A DNA stretch of 64,000 nucleotides. Source: Corallium rubrum (Eukaryota; Cnidaria; Anthozoa; Scleralcyonacea; Coralliidae). Positions 1 to 13,375 of the stretch are shown here, piece after piece (within the stretch, counting starts at the first letter, position 1; each line of letters begins with the position of its first letter). Below the pieces are notes generated by a model. It searched no databases. It was given only the letters and a program-made list of their open reading frames with translations, and was not told the DNA's origin. Made by a program: the position numbers and the translations under genes. The DNA is taken from NCBI GenBank assembly GCA_964035015.1, contig OZ035998.1, positions 21,572,041 to 21,636,040 of the forward strand, given 5' to 3'.

Positions 1-1880
1 GACTTTTATTGTTTTACTGTGGCTAATGTCAGACTATCTTACTCGTCAAAGAGAGAAATCTAGCAATGAAAAAGTTATAGTCCACTTCAATTATGCGGGG
101 AAAATAAGTCTAAAACATACGATTTTCTGAGCCACTTAACGTCTAAACGCAGATTTCCAGTCCTCGCCCGAAGCAACTCGCTGCGAGTACTCCCAAGCTT
201 ACTGCGAGTATTTTAGCGCTCGTGGTAGATATTTGGAAATTTTAAACTATTTTTTACTCGCGGAAAATAAACCAATGAAAACAAATCATGTCAACATTTC
301 AAACTCGTTAGTTGCATGGGCATTGAAGGACAAATTACACAAATTAATCGAAATTTTACCTAGATTTTCTCTTAAAATACGGATTTGTTTGAGATGCTAT
401 ATCAAACACTCAGAAGAGTGCTTCATGAGGATAGCCAAACACTTCGAAGTTTGTTAAAAAACTCGGCTATCGCTTCATCGCAACGAGCTGCGTTTGGTGG
501 AAATACAGTGGAAACAGTGTGAGAACTCGCAGCGAGCGGCGGGTTGCTTCGGATTTCCAGTCGTCTCGCACGAAGCAACTGCGAGCACTCGCAAGCTCGC
601 TGCGAGTATTTTTGCGCTCGTGGCAGACAGTTGGAAATTGCGGTGCCCTGAAAGTTAGCTTACGGGCGCAGCTAACTTTCAAACCGCTTTATATTCTGTG
701 TGTGAGTTCGTTCGTTCGTCAGGAATCAATAGTATATTTTTGACGCGACATTGTTAACGCGACATTATTAACGCGACATCTTTAAGGCGATGTTTTGAAC
801 GCCACAGGGCACCGCTTTCTTAGCACTATGTCTGGTTATGAACTATTATTTACTCGCGGCAAGTACTCGCGGTAAATAAACAAATCAAAACGAATTATGT
901 CAACATTTCAAACTCGATAGAATTCGTGAGGAAAACTTCACAAAGCAAATCATTGCATGGATATTGAAGGAAGAAATTAATGACATAAATTAATCGAACT
1001 TTTACCACGATTTTCACTTAAAATACCGATTTGTTTGAGATGCAATGTCAAAGTCATCAAACACTCAGAAGAGTGCTTCATCAGGATATCCAAACACCTC
1101 GAAGTTTGTTCGAAAAACTCGGCTATCGCTTCATCAGGCACGAGTTATTGCAATGAGCTACGTTTGCTGGAAATACAGTGGAAACCGTGCGAGTATTCGC
1201 AGCGAGGTGCGAGTTGCGGTCGACTTCTACAAGTAACACTATATGTATTGTCGCCTTTGCCACAGTCAGTGCGGTTATCAGACTAGCTAACAATCGCTCC
1301 AAGTGCTACAGTCGACTTTTGTTATTTTACTCTGGCTAACGTCAGACGATTTTACTCGTCAAAGAGAGAAATCTAGCAATGGAAAATTTATAGCCCATTT
1401 CAATTATGCGGGGAAAGTCTAAAACATACGATTTTCTAACGGCGGATTTCCAGTTCTCGCACGAAGCAACTCGCAGCTCGCTGCGAGTTTTTTTAGCGCT
1501 CGTGGCGGAAAGTTGGAAATTTTAATCTATTTTTTACTCGCGGCAAGCACTTGCGGTAAATAAACCAAAACAAATCATGTCAACATTCATGTCAACATTT
1601 CAAACTCGTTAGTAATTCATGAGGGACACTACAAAAAGGAAATCATTACCATGTCGATGGTTAATTTGCATGGACATTGAATGAAGAAATTACTGCCGAA
1701 ATTTAATACTTTTACCAACAAAATAGTTGCATCGGGCATCCAACGGGTACAAGTTATGTGAAATCCCGGCTCCACACTTGGGATGAGTATAAAAGAACAT
1801 TGTACAAGTCTGACTATATTTATGGCCACTTTGCCACAGTCGTCAGTGCGGTTATCAGACTAGCTATCGCTGCAAGTACT
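1..1880. repeat. three diverged copies of a dispersed repeat
   Basis: Sequence from about 1-660 recurs, diverged, at about 840-1300 and 1312-1880. Shared landmarks are the stretch around ttttactcgtcaaagagag (near 40 and 1350), the block tcatgtcaacatttcaaactcg (286, 897, 1576) and the block around cactcagaagagtgcttcat (405, 1062). Copies 2 and 3 both end near gtgcggttatcagactagct (1270, 1848). ORFs here are short and not conserved between copies, so I see no gene. The motif taacg(c/t)cagacgattttact is also part of the element at 52711-53401. Confidence 0.7.
741..782. repeat. short tandem repeat, aacgcgacatt unit
   Basis: Three imperfect copies of a 13-base unit (acgcgacattgtt / acgcgacattatt / acgcgacatcttt) lie inside the dispersed repeat copy. 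Confidence 0.65.
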
Positions 1881-2339
1881 AAGGGACGGACCATTTTTTC
1901 ACGTAGCTACCGTGACAAAGTTAAAACTTGTTTAAAACAATCATGAAGCCTTTATTTTGTTAATTTGGGGCGTTCGAACGACCGCGACAGAAATTCGCGC
2001 CTGCCAAATTGTAAGGACTTGGGTTCTCGTTTGATCTTGGCTTTAAAACTCGAAAGCAGGAAAAAGCAATAGCGAAAAGAACCAACAAAGAAAAAGGCAG
2101 AGAAGTTTAAGCTTACGGTAAAAATATAGAGCAGCCAATCTCAGTATTAAATAACGAACATTTAGTAGCAATGCTGTTCGAGTTTCCCTGTTTTTTAGCA
2201 TATCCTGTCACTGCATGTTAATTTTTTTTTTGTGTGTGGGTAAAGTATGTTTTTGCTTGCCCATCTCTTTTGACATTTTGTTTTCTTATGGTAGAGCCAC
2301 TTGTAACTCAGCGTAGGTTATTTATATTGATTTCGCATA

Positions 2340-3070
2340 AAAACTCGGGGGGGGGAAGGTACTCTGGCAATTTTTGGGTAGGGTATCCCAGACCTAAGAA
2401 GGTGATTTTGCAATCTCTATCCCGGACCTAAACTAAAAAAATGAATACCCTATCCCAGTACTGATGAGCGGTGCCCTGTTAGTAGTCGTCAAAAACGTCG
2501 CTCGTATTCTCGTTCCCAGAGCCCATGTTTCTGTGTCCATGGCTTACGGGTGCCACAAAAAAAACGTAACAAGTCGTCAGGGCAGTGCATGACTGGCTTG
2601 TCAGGGCCCTGTAGTACTAAAGCTACCTGGCGATCTAGCCGCTAACTTTGTCAGAGTACTACAATTGTTCTCATCTGCCGAACGCTTGCTTCACGGAGAT
2701 CGTCAAAAAGTCGCCAAAATTCCTCGCGTCAAACTGACATCGCTTCCACTCTCAATGCGAGAATGTCAGAGCCCATAAAGTTTGTGTGGCTAAAATTCTA
2801 AAGCAGATTAACGAGCTAGCCGCTAGCACGTCAGGCGGTATCTACCTGCAGAATCCTCAGTGCTTTTCTTCACAAACATGTCGTCAAAAAACCACCAAAA
2901 TCCTTGACGTCAAAACGTCGCTTATATTCTTGTTCACAGAGCGCCCATTTCTGTGTCCGAATGCCATAAATGAATATAGCCGTGACAGGCAGCCAGTCAT
3001 ACAGGCAGCCCAGAGAAACGTCTTGAGTTTGCAAATTGCGTCAAGCGATAGCAAAACTCGCCCCATTCTT
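2340..3070. repeat. partially duplicated segment, no clear gene
   Basis: A G-tract at 2346 starts a stretch with gggtatcccagacct-type repeat sequence. After it, blocks containing cgtcaaaa(a)cgtcgct and ttctgtgtcc occur twice (about 2488-2540 and 2906-2965). Blocks containing gagctagccgct/gatctagccgct and gtcgtcaaaa also occur twice (about 2631-2745 and 2809-2920). This is local duplication with drift. The rest of 1881-2340 shows nothing I can support. Confidence 0.5.
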
Positions 3071-3085
3071 CGTTTTGCGCCGTAA
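2786..3085 (+). CDS. hypothetical 99-codon ORF with downstream AATAAA
   Basis: An open frame of 99 codons that I do not recognise. It overlaps the duplicated blocks, which argues against a conserved protein. The one point in its favour is a polyadenylation-type AATAAA at 3108, 23 bases past the stop. It could be the last exon of an unknown transcript or a chance ORF; chance is more likely. Confidence 0.15.
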   Translation: MAKILKQINELAASTSGGIYLQNPQCFSSQTCRQKTTKILDVKTSLIFLFTERPFLCPNAINEYSRDRQPVIQAAQRNVLSLQIASSDSKTRPILRFAP

Positions 3086-3847
3086 ATATATTGTGTGTGT
3101 TCTTTCTAATAAAAGACGATGGAACTTGAACTTGGAAAAGAGTCCCAATCTCAATATACTAGTCTTTTTACTACTCTATTTCTCCAAAGAATTTTGAAAG
3201 TTTCGTGAAATGCTCTTCAAAGTTCCAACTTCCAATGTGAACCAAACAACAATTCCAAGATTACCCCCCCCTGTCGCTCATTATCCCTTTGTTACTTATT
3301 ACCTAGCCTTAGTGTAGACCCTCAACAGAATGAATACTAATAAACATACAATTTTATATGCTGTTGGTGTTTTTAACATTACTTAATTAGTTACAGAAGT
3401 CAAGGTGATTATAAGTTGGTAAAGATTTGTTTTCTGTTTTGCTGCATTTGTTAGATTAGAGTCATCTTATACATAGTCCGACTTCGGTCACCAATCGCCA
3501 GTTGGGTAAACGTCTTTTATGGCATCTAAATGAGCCTTCCTAGCCTCGTTATCAAGCAAAGATTCTTTTGAATTGGAGACACGCAAACGAGGCCAGAATG
3601 TTTATTAGGATGCACGTAAAGAATACTTAAATTAGCCGCTATTATGAAAGTGGTCAATATAACTTCCTGAAATATAAAAAACTTCGCAAAATAGAAACCG
3701 ATTGCGGGCTCAGAAGACCCTTAACTGCTGACCAGCTTGGACTAAACGGCGCTTTGTAAGAACGTCCTAAAATATTAAATATAAAAAGGTACATAAAATA
3801 TATTTTCATATATTTAAAAATATGTGAATCTAAAACGGTAAATTAAA
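3086..3847. other. intergenic, nothing recognised
   Basis: AT-rich sequence with no ORF of note on either strand and no repeat that I can pair with another part of the window. Confidence 0.5.
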
Positions 3848-4033
3848 ATGGTGTTACAAGTTGTAGGAAAAGGAAAACAAATCAAAATACCAAATGGGGC
3901 GGTGCTAACACTCAAGGTTGTGGGTGAAGGGAATAAAGCAGGCCTTATGTTTCCGTGGTTACGAGATCAACTAGAAGTCGGCGTAGTTCTAGTGACAGCC
4001 TGCCTGGCGCCAGCCAGCCAGCCAACCAACCAA

Positions 4034-4097
<64 letters not shown>

Positions 4098-4099
4098 CC
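4034..4099. repeat. (CCTG)n tetranucleotide microsatellite
   Basis: About sixteen near-perfect CCTG units. The tract reads open in several frames because the unit has no stop codon, so the ORFs across it are artefacts. It marks the left edge of the CTGCC-rich satellite and may be its ancestral seed. Confidence 0.95.
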
Positions 4100-4127
4100 A
4101 GCAAGCCAGCCAGCAAGCCAGTCGATT

Positions 4128-4220
4128 GGTCAGTCGGTCGGTCGGTCAGTCGGTTGGTTGGTCGGTCGGTCGGTCGGTCGGTCGGTCGGTCGGTCGGTCG
4201 GTCAGTCAGTCAGTCAGCCG
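4128..4220. repeat. (GGTC)n/(CAGT)n microsatellite
   Basis: A run of GGTC units grading into CAGT units, directly after the CCTG tract and separated from it by a short CCAG/CAAG linker. Confidence 0.9.
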
Positions 4221-4259
4221 GGTCAGGCAATCAAACAATCAGCCTGCCACACCCTCACA

Positions 4260-7200
4260 TTGATATAATGCAGGTCTTTTAATTTTCAAAACTGACAGTT
4301 GCCTGGCTAACAGCCTGCCCAAACGCTTGACTGCCCAACAGTAGCCTGCTTAGGTACTGCTCTGCCAGTCTTCCTCGTTTCCCAACTGCTTAACAGCCAA
4401 CCCACCAGACCAACAAACTGCTCGGCTTCCCACCTGTTTTTCCAATTGCCTGCACCCCTTACCTGCCATGCTGGTGTGCTCGCGTTATCACTTGCCTGAC
4501 CACCTGCAGACAGCTTGCTTGACGACCAGACAGCTTGGCTCCCAGACCAACTGACTCAAATAGTTATGTACAGACTGACTGCCTGAAAATCTATCTTGCA
4601 TTCTTGCTATTTTGAAACAATGTACATGTCACCCGAAGTACACATTTAAATTTTAGAGTACTATTCCACACTTGGTATATCTACACTGAATGACCAGCTG
4701 GTTAACTACCATAGTACACTGTCTGACGCTCAGACTCTCCATTTGCCTGGCTACCCGCCCACGCGGTTGCCTGGTTGTCAGTCTACCCGGTTCCCGGTAT
4801 TGCTCACTTGGCCAACGACACACTGGGGAGTGAGTCCTATTCCATCGGTTCAGCTTGCTTGCCTTCCCACCTGTAAGCAGCTTGCTATCGATATCCTATA
4901 CGAACAATCTAGGCTGCACACGACCTGCTTCTCTGCCCGTCAGCTCGTTTGACGGATTGCCTGACCACAAACCTGCCCGCCTGTACACTTGCCCGCATCC
5001 CCCTGCTTGTTTGCCCAATCTCTTGCTTGCCCAGCTGCCTGCCTACAAACCTGCCCTCTTGCCTGCGTTGTGCATACCAGTGGGCACCTGATTGAAGGCG
5101 GCTTGCTACCCTAAACAAACAAATTTCTAGGCTGCACACCTGCGTGTCTGCCCACCTGCCCGCTTACCCAACTGCCTCACCTCCTGTCTGCCTACCTATC
5201 CGCCTGCCTGCACACCTGCCCAAGTGCCTGCATGCTCCTCTGCCTGACTGCCATCCTGAAGGCAGCTTGCGACCTTAAACAAACAAATTGATAGACTGCT
5301 TGTCTACCTGCCTGCTCGCTTGCCCTGCTGCCTGCCTACAATCCTGTATGTTTGCACACTTGCCCATTCCTGTGTGTCCGTCTGCCTGCCTGCCCACCAA
5401 CATGCTTGCCTACTCGCTTGTCTGCCCACCCTCCCACGTACCCGTCTGCCTGCCTGCCTGCTCGCCCACCTAGAGATAGCTTGCTACCCTAAACAAACAA
5501 ATTGGTAGGCTGTCTGCCTGCTTGCTTGCCTGGCTTCCTTCCTGCAAACCTTCCTGCCTATGCCTGCCTGCCTGCCTGCCCACAAGGCCGCCCAACTGAC
5601 TGACAGACTGAAAATCAACTTTGTATTTTGAAACAATTCACATGCCACAGAAAGCCACATTTAAAAATACATTATCAAATGGAGAACGTGGTATCCCAAA
5701 AATAATTAGATATTTGTTGTCTTGGTAGTAAGATATCTTTACATAATATTTTTACACAGCACATTATGGGGACCTGCACGGGTTATACACCCCACAACTA
5801 CGATGTATGCGTTGTGTGTATGAAAAGTGTGGTAAATGTGACTTTCTCTGGTGGGGACCTGTATGCACTAACTAGACTTGTTTTCTATGCTTTCATGGCT
5901 GACAAGCTGACTACCAGTACGCATATTACACTGTCTGATTACAAGACTACTTGGTTGCCTGGTTATCCGACTGCCCTAATGGCCTGTCACACCCCCATGT
6001 TGCTACAATGCCAGTCTTTCGGTTTGCCAAACTGACAGTTGTCAGCTGCATGCCCGCCAGCCTTCCGAAATGTTGGCTGCCCAACGGCCAGCCTGCATAG
6101 CTACTGGTCTGCAAATCTGCCTCGTTGCCCAACTGCTTAACTGCCTGCCTGTGTACCAGCCTACTTACCCAAGTTCCCACATGCTGGTGTGCCCGCGTGC
6201 CAATGTGCCTGCCGGCGTGCCTGCCCACCTGCAAATAACTGGCTAATAAATTGCCAGGCAATGCCTCCTGTTCATCTGACCACGTGCTTGATTGCTCAGC
6301 TGTCTGCCTACAAACCTGCCCGTCTGCCCACGTGCCGGCATCACGCATGGCAGTGGCGCCTATCTGCTAGCAGCTTGCTACCCTAAACAAACAAATTGCT
6401 AGGCTGCCTGCCTGCTTTTCTGTACGCCTGATCGCTTCCCCTGTTGCCTGCCTACAAACCTGCCCGTCTTCACACTTGCCCTTTCCTGTGTACCCATCTG
6501 CTGGCCTGCCCACCTGCATGCCTGCCTACCTGCCAGCTTACCCATCTGCCTGCCCACCTGAAGGCAGCTTGCGATTCAAAAAAAAATGTTAGGCCATGCT
6601 TGGCAGCTTGTCTGCCCATCTGCTTTCTTGCCCAGTTGTCTTCCTACACACCTGCCAGTCTGTTCATCTGCCTGCGTCACGCAAGCCTGCGGGCGCCCAT
6701 TTGCAAGCAGCTCGCTACTCTTAACAAGCAAATTGCTAGACTGCCCGCCTGCTTGTCTGTCCGCCTGCTTGCCTGGCTTCCATCCTGCAAACCTGCTCGC
6801 TTGCACAGGCATGCCTGCGTTCCCCTCTGCGTGCCTGCACGCAAGGCCGTCCAACTGACTGACGGACTGAAGATCAACTTTGTATTGAGAAATAATTCAC
6901 ATGCCACACACAGAAAGGGCACATTTAGAATACATCCTCAAATAGAGAAGGTGGTATCCCCAAAAATAAGTAGTTAATTGTTGTCTTAACTTTGTAGTAA
7001 GATATCTTTACACAATATTTTTACACAGCACATTATGGGGACCTGCACGGGCTACACATTGACATTATGAGGACTTCTAAGTCCCCACAACTACGATGTA
7101 TGCGTTTTGTGTATGAAGCGTGGTAAATGTGACTTTCTCTGGTGGGGACATGTATGCGCTAACTACACTTGTTTTCTATACTTTCATGACAGACAAGCTG

Positions 7201-10200
7201 ACTACCAGTACGTATATTACACTGTCTGATTACAAGACTACTTGGTTGCCTGGTTACCCGACTGCACTATTGGCTTGTCACAACCCCCAGGTTGCCACAA
7301 TGCCAGTATTTTGGTTTGCCAAACTGACAGTTGTCAGCTGCATGCACGCCAGCCTTCCGAAATGTTGTCTGCGCAAAGGCCAGCCTGCATAGCTACTGGT
7401 CTGCAAATCTGCCTCGTTGCCCAACTGCTTAACTGCCTGCCTGTGTACCAGCCTACTTACCCAAATTCCCACATGCTGGTTTGCCCGCGTGCCAATGTGC
7501 CTGCGGGCGTGCCTGCCCACCTGCAAATAGCTGGCTAATAAATTTCTAGGGAATGCCTCCTGCTCATCTGACCACGTGCTTGCTTGCTCAGCTGCCTGCC
7601 TACAAACCTACGCGTCTGTCCACATGGCGGCATCACGCATGGCAGTGGCGCCTATCTGCTAGCAGCTTGCTACCAAAAACAAACAAATTGCTAGGTTGCC
7701 CACCTGTCCGCTTGCCCTGCTGCCTGCCTACAAACCTGCCCGTTTCCACACTTGCCCATCTGCACACTTGACCATCTCAGCGTGCCCGTCTTTCTGCATG
7801 CCTGCCCACTTATGTTCTTGCCTGCACGCCCGTTGGCCTGCCTGACCACCTGCGGGCATAGGCAGCCATCTTGTCTGCCTACCTGCTTGCTGGCCCATGT
7901 GCCGTTTGCCCGCATTGCGAGTGCCTGCGGGCGCCCGTCTCCAGGCAACATGCCACTGTAAACAAACAAAGTACTAGGCTGCCTGCCTACTTGGCTACCT
8001 GCCTGCTCGATTGCCGTGCTGCCTGCTCACAAACCTGCCCATCTGCACTTGCCTGTCACTGCACACCCAACTACCTGCCTGCACGCCAGCTCAGCTGCTT
8101 GCGGCCACCTGTCACCAGGCAGTTTCCTACCCTAAACAAACAAATTCCTAGGCTGTCCACCTGCTTCTCTGTCCACTTGCTTGCCTGGCTTCCTTCCTGC
8201 AAACCTTCTCACCTGCACTCGCATGCCTACGTGCCCGTCTGCATGCTTGCCTGCCCAGAAAGCTGCCCAACTGACTGACAGACTAAAAATCAACTTTGTA
8301 TTTTGAAACAATTTACATGCCACAGAAAGGTCGCTTTTTAAAAATACATTCTCAAATAGAGAAGGTGGTAACCCAAAAATAATTAGATATTTGTTGTCTT
8401 GGTAGTAAGATTTCTTTACACAATATTTTTACACAGCACATTATGGGGACCTGCACGGGTTACACACCGACATTGTGAGGACTTCTAAGTCCCCACAACT
8501 ACGATGTATGCGTTTTGTGTATGAAAAGTGTGATAAATGTGACTTTCTCTGGTGGAGACATGTATGCGATAACTAGACTTGTTTTCCGTGCTTTCATGAC
8601 TGACGGCTGACCAACTGACTGAGAAGCTGACTACCAGTACGTACACTACACTGTCTGACCACCAGACTACTTGGTTGCCTGGTTACCTAACTACCCTGTG
8701 GGAGGCTGCGAGACTGCCAGTCAAGCCACTGGCCTGCCACACCCCCAGGTTGCTTTAATACTAGTCTTTTGGTTTGCAAAACTGACAGTCGTCATCTGCA
8801 TGCCCCCAGTGTTCCGAAATGTTTGGCTTCCCAACGGCCAGCCTGCAGAGCTACTGGTCTGCAAATCTGCCTCGTTGTCCAAGTGCTTAACTGGCTGCCT
8901 GGCTGCCTCTGCCTACTTACTGAAATTCCCGCATACTCGTGCGCCTGCGTGCCAACCTGCGTGTTCACCTGCAAATAGCTGGCTAACAAATTGGTAGGCT
9001 ATGCCAATCTGCTTGCTTAATCAGCTGCCTGCCTACAAACCTGCCCGTCTGGCCACATGTTCCCCTTGCCATTCTAAACAGACAAATTGCTAGGTTGCCT
9101 ACCTGTCCGCTTGCCCTGTTGCCTGCCTACAAACCTACCCGTTTGCACACTTGCCCATCTGCACACTTGCCCATCCCTGCATGCCCGTCTGCCTGCATGC
9201 CTGCCCAATTGTCCAGTTGCCTGCATGCCGGTTGTCCTGACTGACCACCTGCAGTCTATGGCAGGGCCAGCAAGCCTGTGGGCCGACAAGATGGCATCTG
9301 CCGTTTCCACACATTGCAAGTGCCTGCAGGCGCCCGTCTCCCGGCAGCTTGCTATTGTAAACAAACAAATTGCTAGGCTGCTTGCCTGCTTGTCTACACG
9401 CCTGCTCGATTGCCGTGCTGCCTGCTCACAAACCGGCCCATCGGCACTTGCCTGTCCCTGGGTGCCCATCTACCTGCCTGCACACCAGCTCAGCTGCTTG
9501 CGGGCACATGTCTCCAGGCAGCATCCTACCCTAAACAAACAAATTCCTAGACTGTCCACTTGCTTCTCTGTGCGCGTGCTTGCCTGGCTTCCTTCCTGCA
9601 AACCTTCTCACCTGCACTCGCATGCCTGCGTGCCCATCTGCCTGCCTGCCTGCCTGCCAGCCCACCCAGAAAGCTGCGCAACTGACTGACAGACTAAAAA
9701 TCAACTTTGTATTTTGAAACAATTTACATGCCACAGAAAGGTCGCTTTTTAATAATACATTCTCAAATAGAGAAGGTGGTAACCCAAAAATAATTAGATA
9801 TTTGTTGTCTTGGTAGTAAGATATCTTTGCACAATATTTTTACACAGCACATTATGGGGACCTGCACGGGTTACACACCGACATTGTGAGGACTTCTAAG
9901 TCCCCAGAACTACGATGTATGCGTTTTGTGTATGAAAAGTGTGATAAATGTGACTTTCTCTGGTGGAGACATGTATGCGATAACTAGACTTGTTTTCCGT
10001 GCTTTCATGACTGACGGCTGACCAACTGACTGAGAAGCTGACTACCAGTACGTACACTACACTGTCTGACCACCAGACTACTTGGTTGCCTGGTTACCTA
10101 ACTACCCTGTGGGAGGCTGCGGGACTGCCAGTCAAGCCACTGGCCTGCCACACCCCCAGGTTGCTTTAATACTAGTCTTTTGGTTTGCAAAACTGACAGT

Positions 10201-12790
10201 CGCCATCTGCACGCCCCCAGTGTTCCGAAATGTTTGGCTTCCCAACAGCCAGCCTGCAGAGCTAGTGGTCTGCAAATCTGTCTCGTTGCCCAAGTGCTTA
10301 ACTGGCTGCCTGGCTACCTCTGCCTACTTACCGAAATTCCCGCATGCTGGTGCGCCTGCATGCCAACCATGCTTGTTCACCTGCAAATAGCTGGCTAACA
10401 AATTGGTAGGCTATGCCAATCTGCTTGCTTAATCAGCTGCCTGCCTACAAACCTGCCCGTCTGGCCACATGTTCCCCTTGCCATTCTAAACAGACAAATT
10501 GCTAGGTTGCCTACCTGTCCGCTTGCCCTGTTGCCTGCCTACAAACCTACCCGTTTGCACACTTGCCCATCTGCACACTTGCCCATCCCTGCATGACCAT
10601 CTGCCTGCATGCCTGCCAAATTATGCAGTTGCCGGTTGGCCTGACTGACCACCTGCAGCGTAAGGCAGGGCAGCAAGCCTGTGGGCCGACAAGATGGCAT
10701 CAGCCGTTTGCCCACATTGCAAGTGCCTGCGGGCGCCCATGTGCAGGCAGCTTGCTATTGTAAACAAACAAATTGCTAGGCTGCTTGCCTGCTTGTCTAC
10801 ACGCCTGCTCGATTGCCGTGCTGCCTGCTCACAAACCTGCCCATAGGCACTTGCCTGTCCCTGCGCGCCCATCTACCTGCCTGCATGCCAGCTCAGCTAC
10901 TTGCTGGCACCTGTCTCCAGGCAGCTTCCTACCCTAAACAAACAAATTCCTAGGCTGTCCGCCTGCTTCTCTGTCCGCTTGCTTGCTTGCTTGCCTGGCT
11001 TCCTTCCTGCAAACCTTCTCACCTGCACTCGCATGCCTGTGTGCCCGTGTGCCTGCCTGCCATCCTGCCCAGAAAGCTGCGCAACTGTCAGATAGACTAA
11101 AAATCAACTTTGTATTTTCAAACAATTTACATGCCACAGAAAGATCGCTTTTAAAAATACATTCTCAAATAGAGAAGGTGGTATCCCAAAAATAATTAGA
11201 TATTTGTTGTCTTGGTAGTAAGATTTCTTTACACAATATTTTTACACAGTACATTATGGGGACCTGCACGGGTTACACACCGACATTGTGAGGACTTCTA
11301 AGTCCCCACAACTACGATGTATGCGTTTTGTGTATGAAAAGTGTGATAAATGAGACTTTCTCTGGTGGAGACATGTATGCGATAACTACACTTGTTTTCC
11401 GTGCTTTCATGACTGACAGCTGACCAACTGAGTGACAAGCTGACTACCAGTACGTAAACTACAGTGTCTGACTACCAGACTACTTGGAAGCCTAGTTACC
11501 CAACTGCCCTGTGGCAGAGCCAGTCAATCCACTGTCCTGCCACACCCCCAGGTTGTTTAATACTAGTCTTTTGGTTTGTCAAACTGACAGTCGTCAGCTG
11601 CATGCCCGCCAGCGTTCCGAAATGTTTGGCTGCGCAACGGCCAGCCTGCAGAGCTACTGGTCTCTAAATCTGCCTTGTTGTCCAAGTGCTTAACTGCCTG
11701 CCTGTCTACCTGCCTACTTACCGAAATTTCCACATGGTCGTGCACTCGCGTGCCCAACTGCCTGTTCACCTGCAAATAGCAGGCTAATATATTGCCAGGC
11801 TATGTCCATCTGCTTGCTTGCTTGCTCAGCTGCCTGCCTACAAACCTGCCCATCTGCCCATATGTGCGCTTGCGACACTAAACAGACAAATTGCTAGGTT
11901 ACCCACCTGTCCACTTGCCCTGCGGCCTGCCTACAAACCTGCCCGTTTGCACACATGCCCATCTGCACACTTGCCCATCCCAGCGTGCCCTTATGCCCTT
12001 ATGCCTGCCCGTTTGACCACCTGCAGGCAGCTTGCTGTCCTAAACAAACAAACTGTTATGGAATGCCAGCCATCTTGTCTGTCCACCTGCTTGCTCGCCC
12101 ATCATCCCATTTGCCTGCATCGCGAGTGCCTGTGGGCACCTGTCTAAGCAAACAAATTGCTAGGCTGCCTGCCTGTACACCTGATCGCTTCCCCTGTTGC
12201 CTGCCTACAAACCTGCCCGTCTGCACACTTGCTCTTTCCTGTGTGCCCTTCTGCCTGCCTGCGCACCTGCTCTCCTGCTTGCAGGCACCTGTCTCCAGGC
12301 AGCGTGCTACCTTAAACAAACACGTTGCTAGGCTGCCTGTCTGCTTTTCTGTACGCCTGATCGCTTCCCCTGTTGCCTGCCTACAAACCTGCCCATCTGC
12401 ACACTTGCCCTTTCCTGCGTACCCATCTGCTGACCTACCCACCTGCATGCCTGCCTGCCTACCTGCCAGCTTACCATCTGCCTGCCCACCTCAAGGCAGC
12501 TTGCCATTCCAAACAAAATAATTGCTAGGCCATGCCCGCCAGCTTGTCTGCCCATCTGCTTTCTTGCCCGGTTGTCTTCCTACACACCTGCCAGTCAGCT
12601 CACCTGCCCGCGTCACGCAAGCCTGCAGGCGCCCATCTGCAAGCAGCTTGGTACCCTTAACAAACAAATTGCTAGACTGCCCACCTGCTTGTCTGTCCGC
12701 CTGCTTGTCTGGCTTCCTTCCTGTAAACCAGCTTGCACAGGAATGCCTACGTGCCTCATCAAACAAAAGGACTTCATTTTAAGATGTTGG
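4260..12790. repeat. CTGCC-rich satellite array with ~1.4 kb higher-order period
   Basis: About 8.5 kb built from diverged 130-290 base subunits. Each subunit carries a taaacaaacaaattgctagg-like box (for example 5103, 5273, 5490, 6381, 7675, 8131, 9530, 10933, 12655) followed by ctgcctgcc-type sequence. On top of this is a higher-order unit: the anchor gacctgcacgg recurs at 5771, 7040, 8448, 9859 and 11261, spacings of 1269, 1408, 1411 and 1402. Each anchor is preceded by a conserved AT-rich spacer (aaatcaactttgtatt, near 5606, 6869, 8287, 9698, 11101). The unit lacks stop codons in many frames, which gives long overlapping ORFs on both strands; none looks like a protein. Confidence 0.9.
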
Positions 12791-13080
12791 CGGGAGCAGT
12801 GAGCATTGAACATACTTGCGGTGTTTATTCATACAATTCATAATATGGCCCTATGGTCGAATTCAGCCGTATATGAAACGTACCCTTGCACAGCTATTTT
12901 GCGCGCCTCTTCATGCGCATATAATTTTTAGAATTTTACTTTGTCAAAGATCGTTCATGTCAAGAGAAAGAACTCGGAGACCGGTACTTGATTAGCTGTG
13001 GTCCATCCAATCTCGACTTTTACACCTGTGAATGCACAGATGATCCATGTTCGACTACTGATAATTAACTTTAGTCACTT
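12791..13080. other. intergenic, right flank of satellite
   Basis: The CTGCC pattern stops near 12790 and unique AT-rich sequence follows. No gene seen. Confidence 0.5.
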
Positions 13081-13124
13081 TCTTGTATTTTGTTGGTTAA
13101 TTAATTCTGTTTGTGTTTACCCAG

Positions 13125-13262
13125 GACTACTACTAAGAGGCGGATTCATTCCAATTTAAGCTTCACGAATACCTAGGAGACACCAGTACAATCACGAGAG
13201 CGGAATTGTCTCAAGCAAAAGGAAACGCGAAATGCAAGGATCTGAAGATAAAATATATTTCT
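13125..13262 (+). pseudogene. decayed death-domain exon, copy 1 (N-terminal part)
   Basis: This matches the start of the exon at 15450. Both have a pyrimidine-rich stretch with ttggttaatt(a/c)attctgttt, a CAG acceptor, then gactactact, then caatttaagct(t/a)cacgaatac. Relative to the other copy it has a 5-base deletion after the acceptor, which puts a stop into the expected frame. Downstream it also shares caatca(c/t)ga(g/a)ag and the basic KRKRE-coding stretch with 15215-15260. It is a broken duplicate of a death-domain gene segment. The alignment was by eye. Confidence 0.45.
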
Positions 13263-13375
13263 AATATACATATTTAATGTAATATTAACTTTTTACGTAC
13301 TTTTTTGTAATTAATAACTTTTTTACAGTTTTGTAACTGTTTCATGTTACCCTCATTAAATAAAGTCTTATCACG

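Noticed and set aside
3848-4282. Long ORFs (102-144 codons) with PACLPACLPACL and VGRSVGRS repeats
   Set aside because: They are translations of CCTG and GGTC microsatellites, which contain no stop codon in several frames; no conserved protein is present.
9087-9689. A 200-codon ORF, the longest in the satellite, as a possible cysteine-rich secreted protein
   Set aside because: No signal peptide, the cysteine spacing follows the 4-base unit, and neighbouring repeat units do not keep the frame.
4740-12800. Many Cys/Pro/Leu-rich ORFs on the plus strand and Gln/Arg/Gly-rich ORFs on the minus strand, up to 200 codons
   Set aside because: All come from the CTGCC satellite. Equivalent units differ by frameshifts and the frames overlap on both strands, so there is no sign of coding selection.
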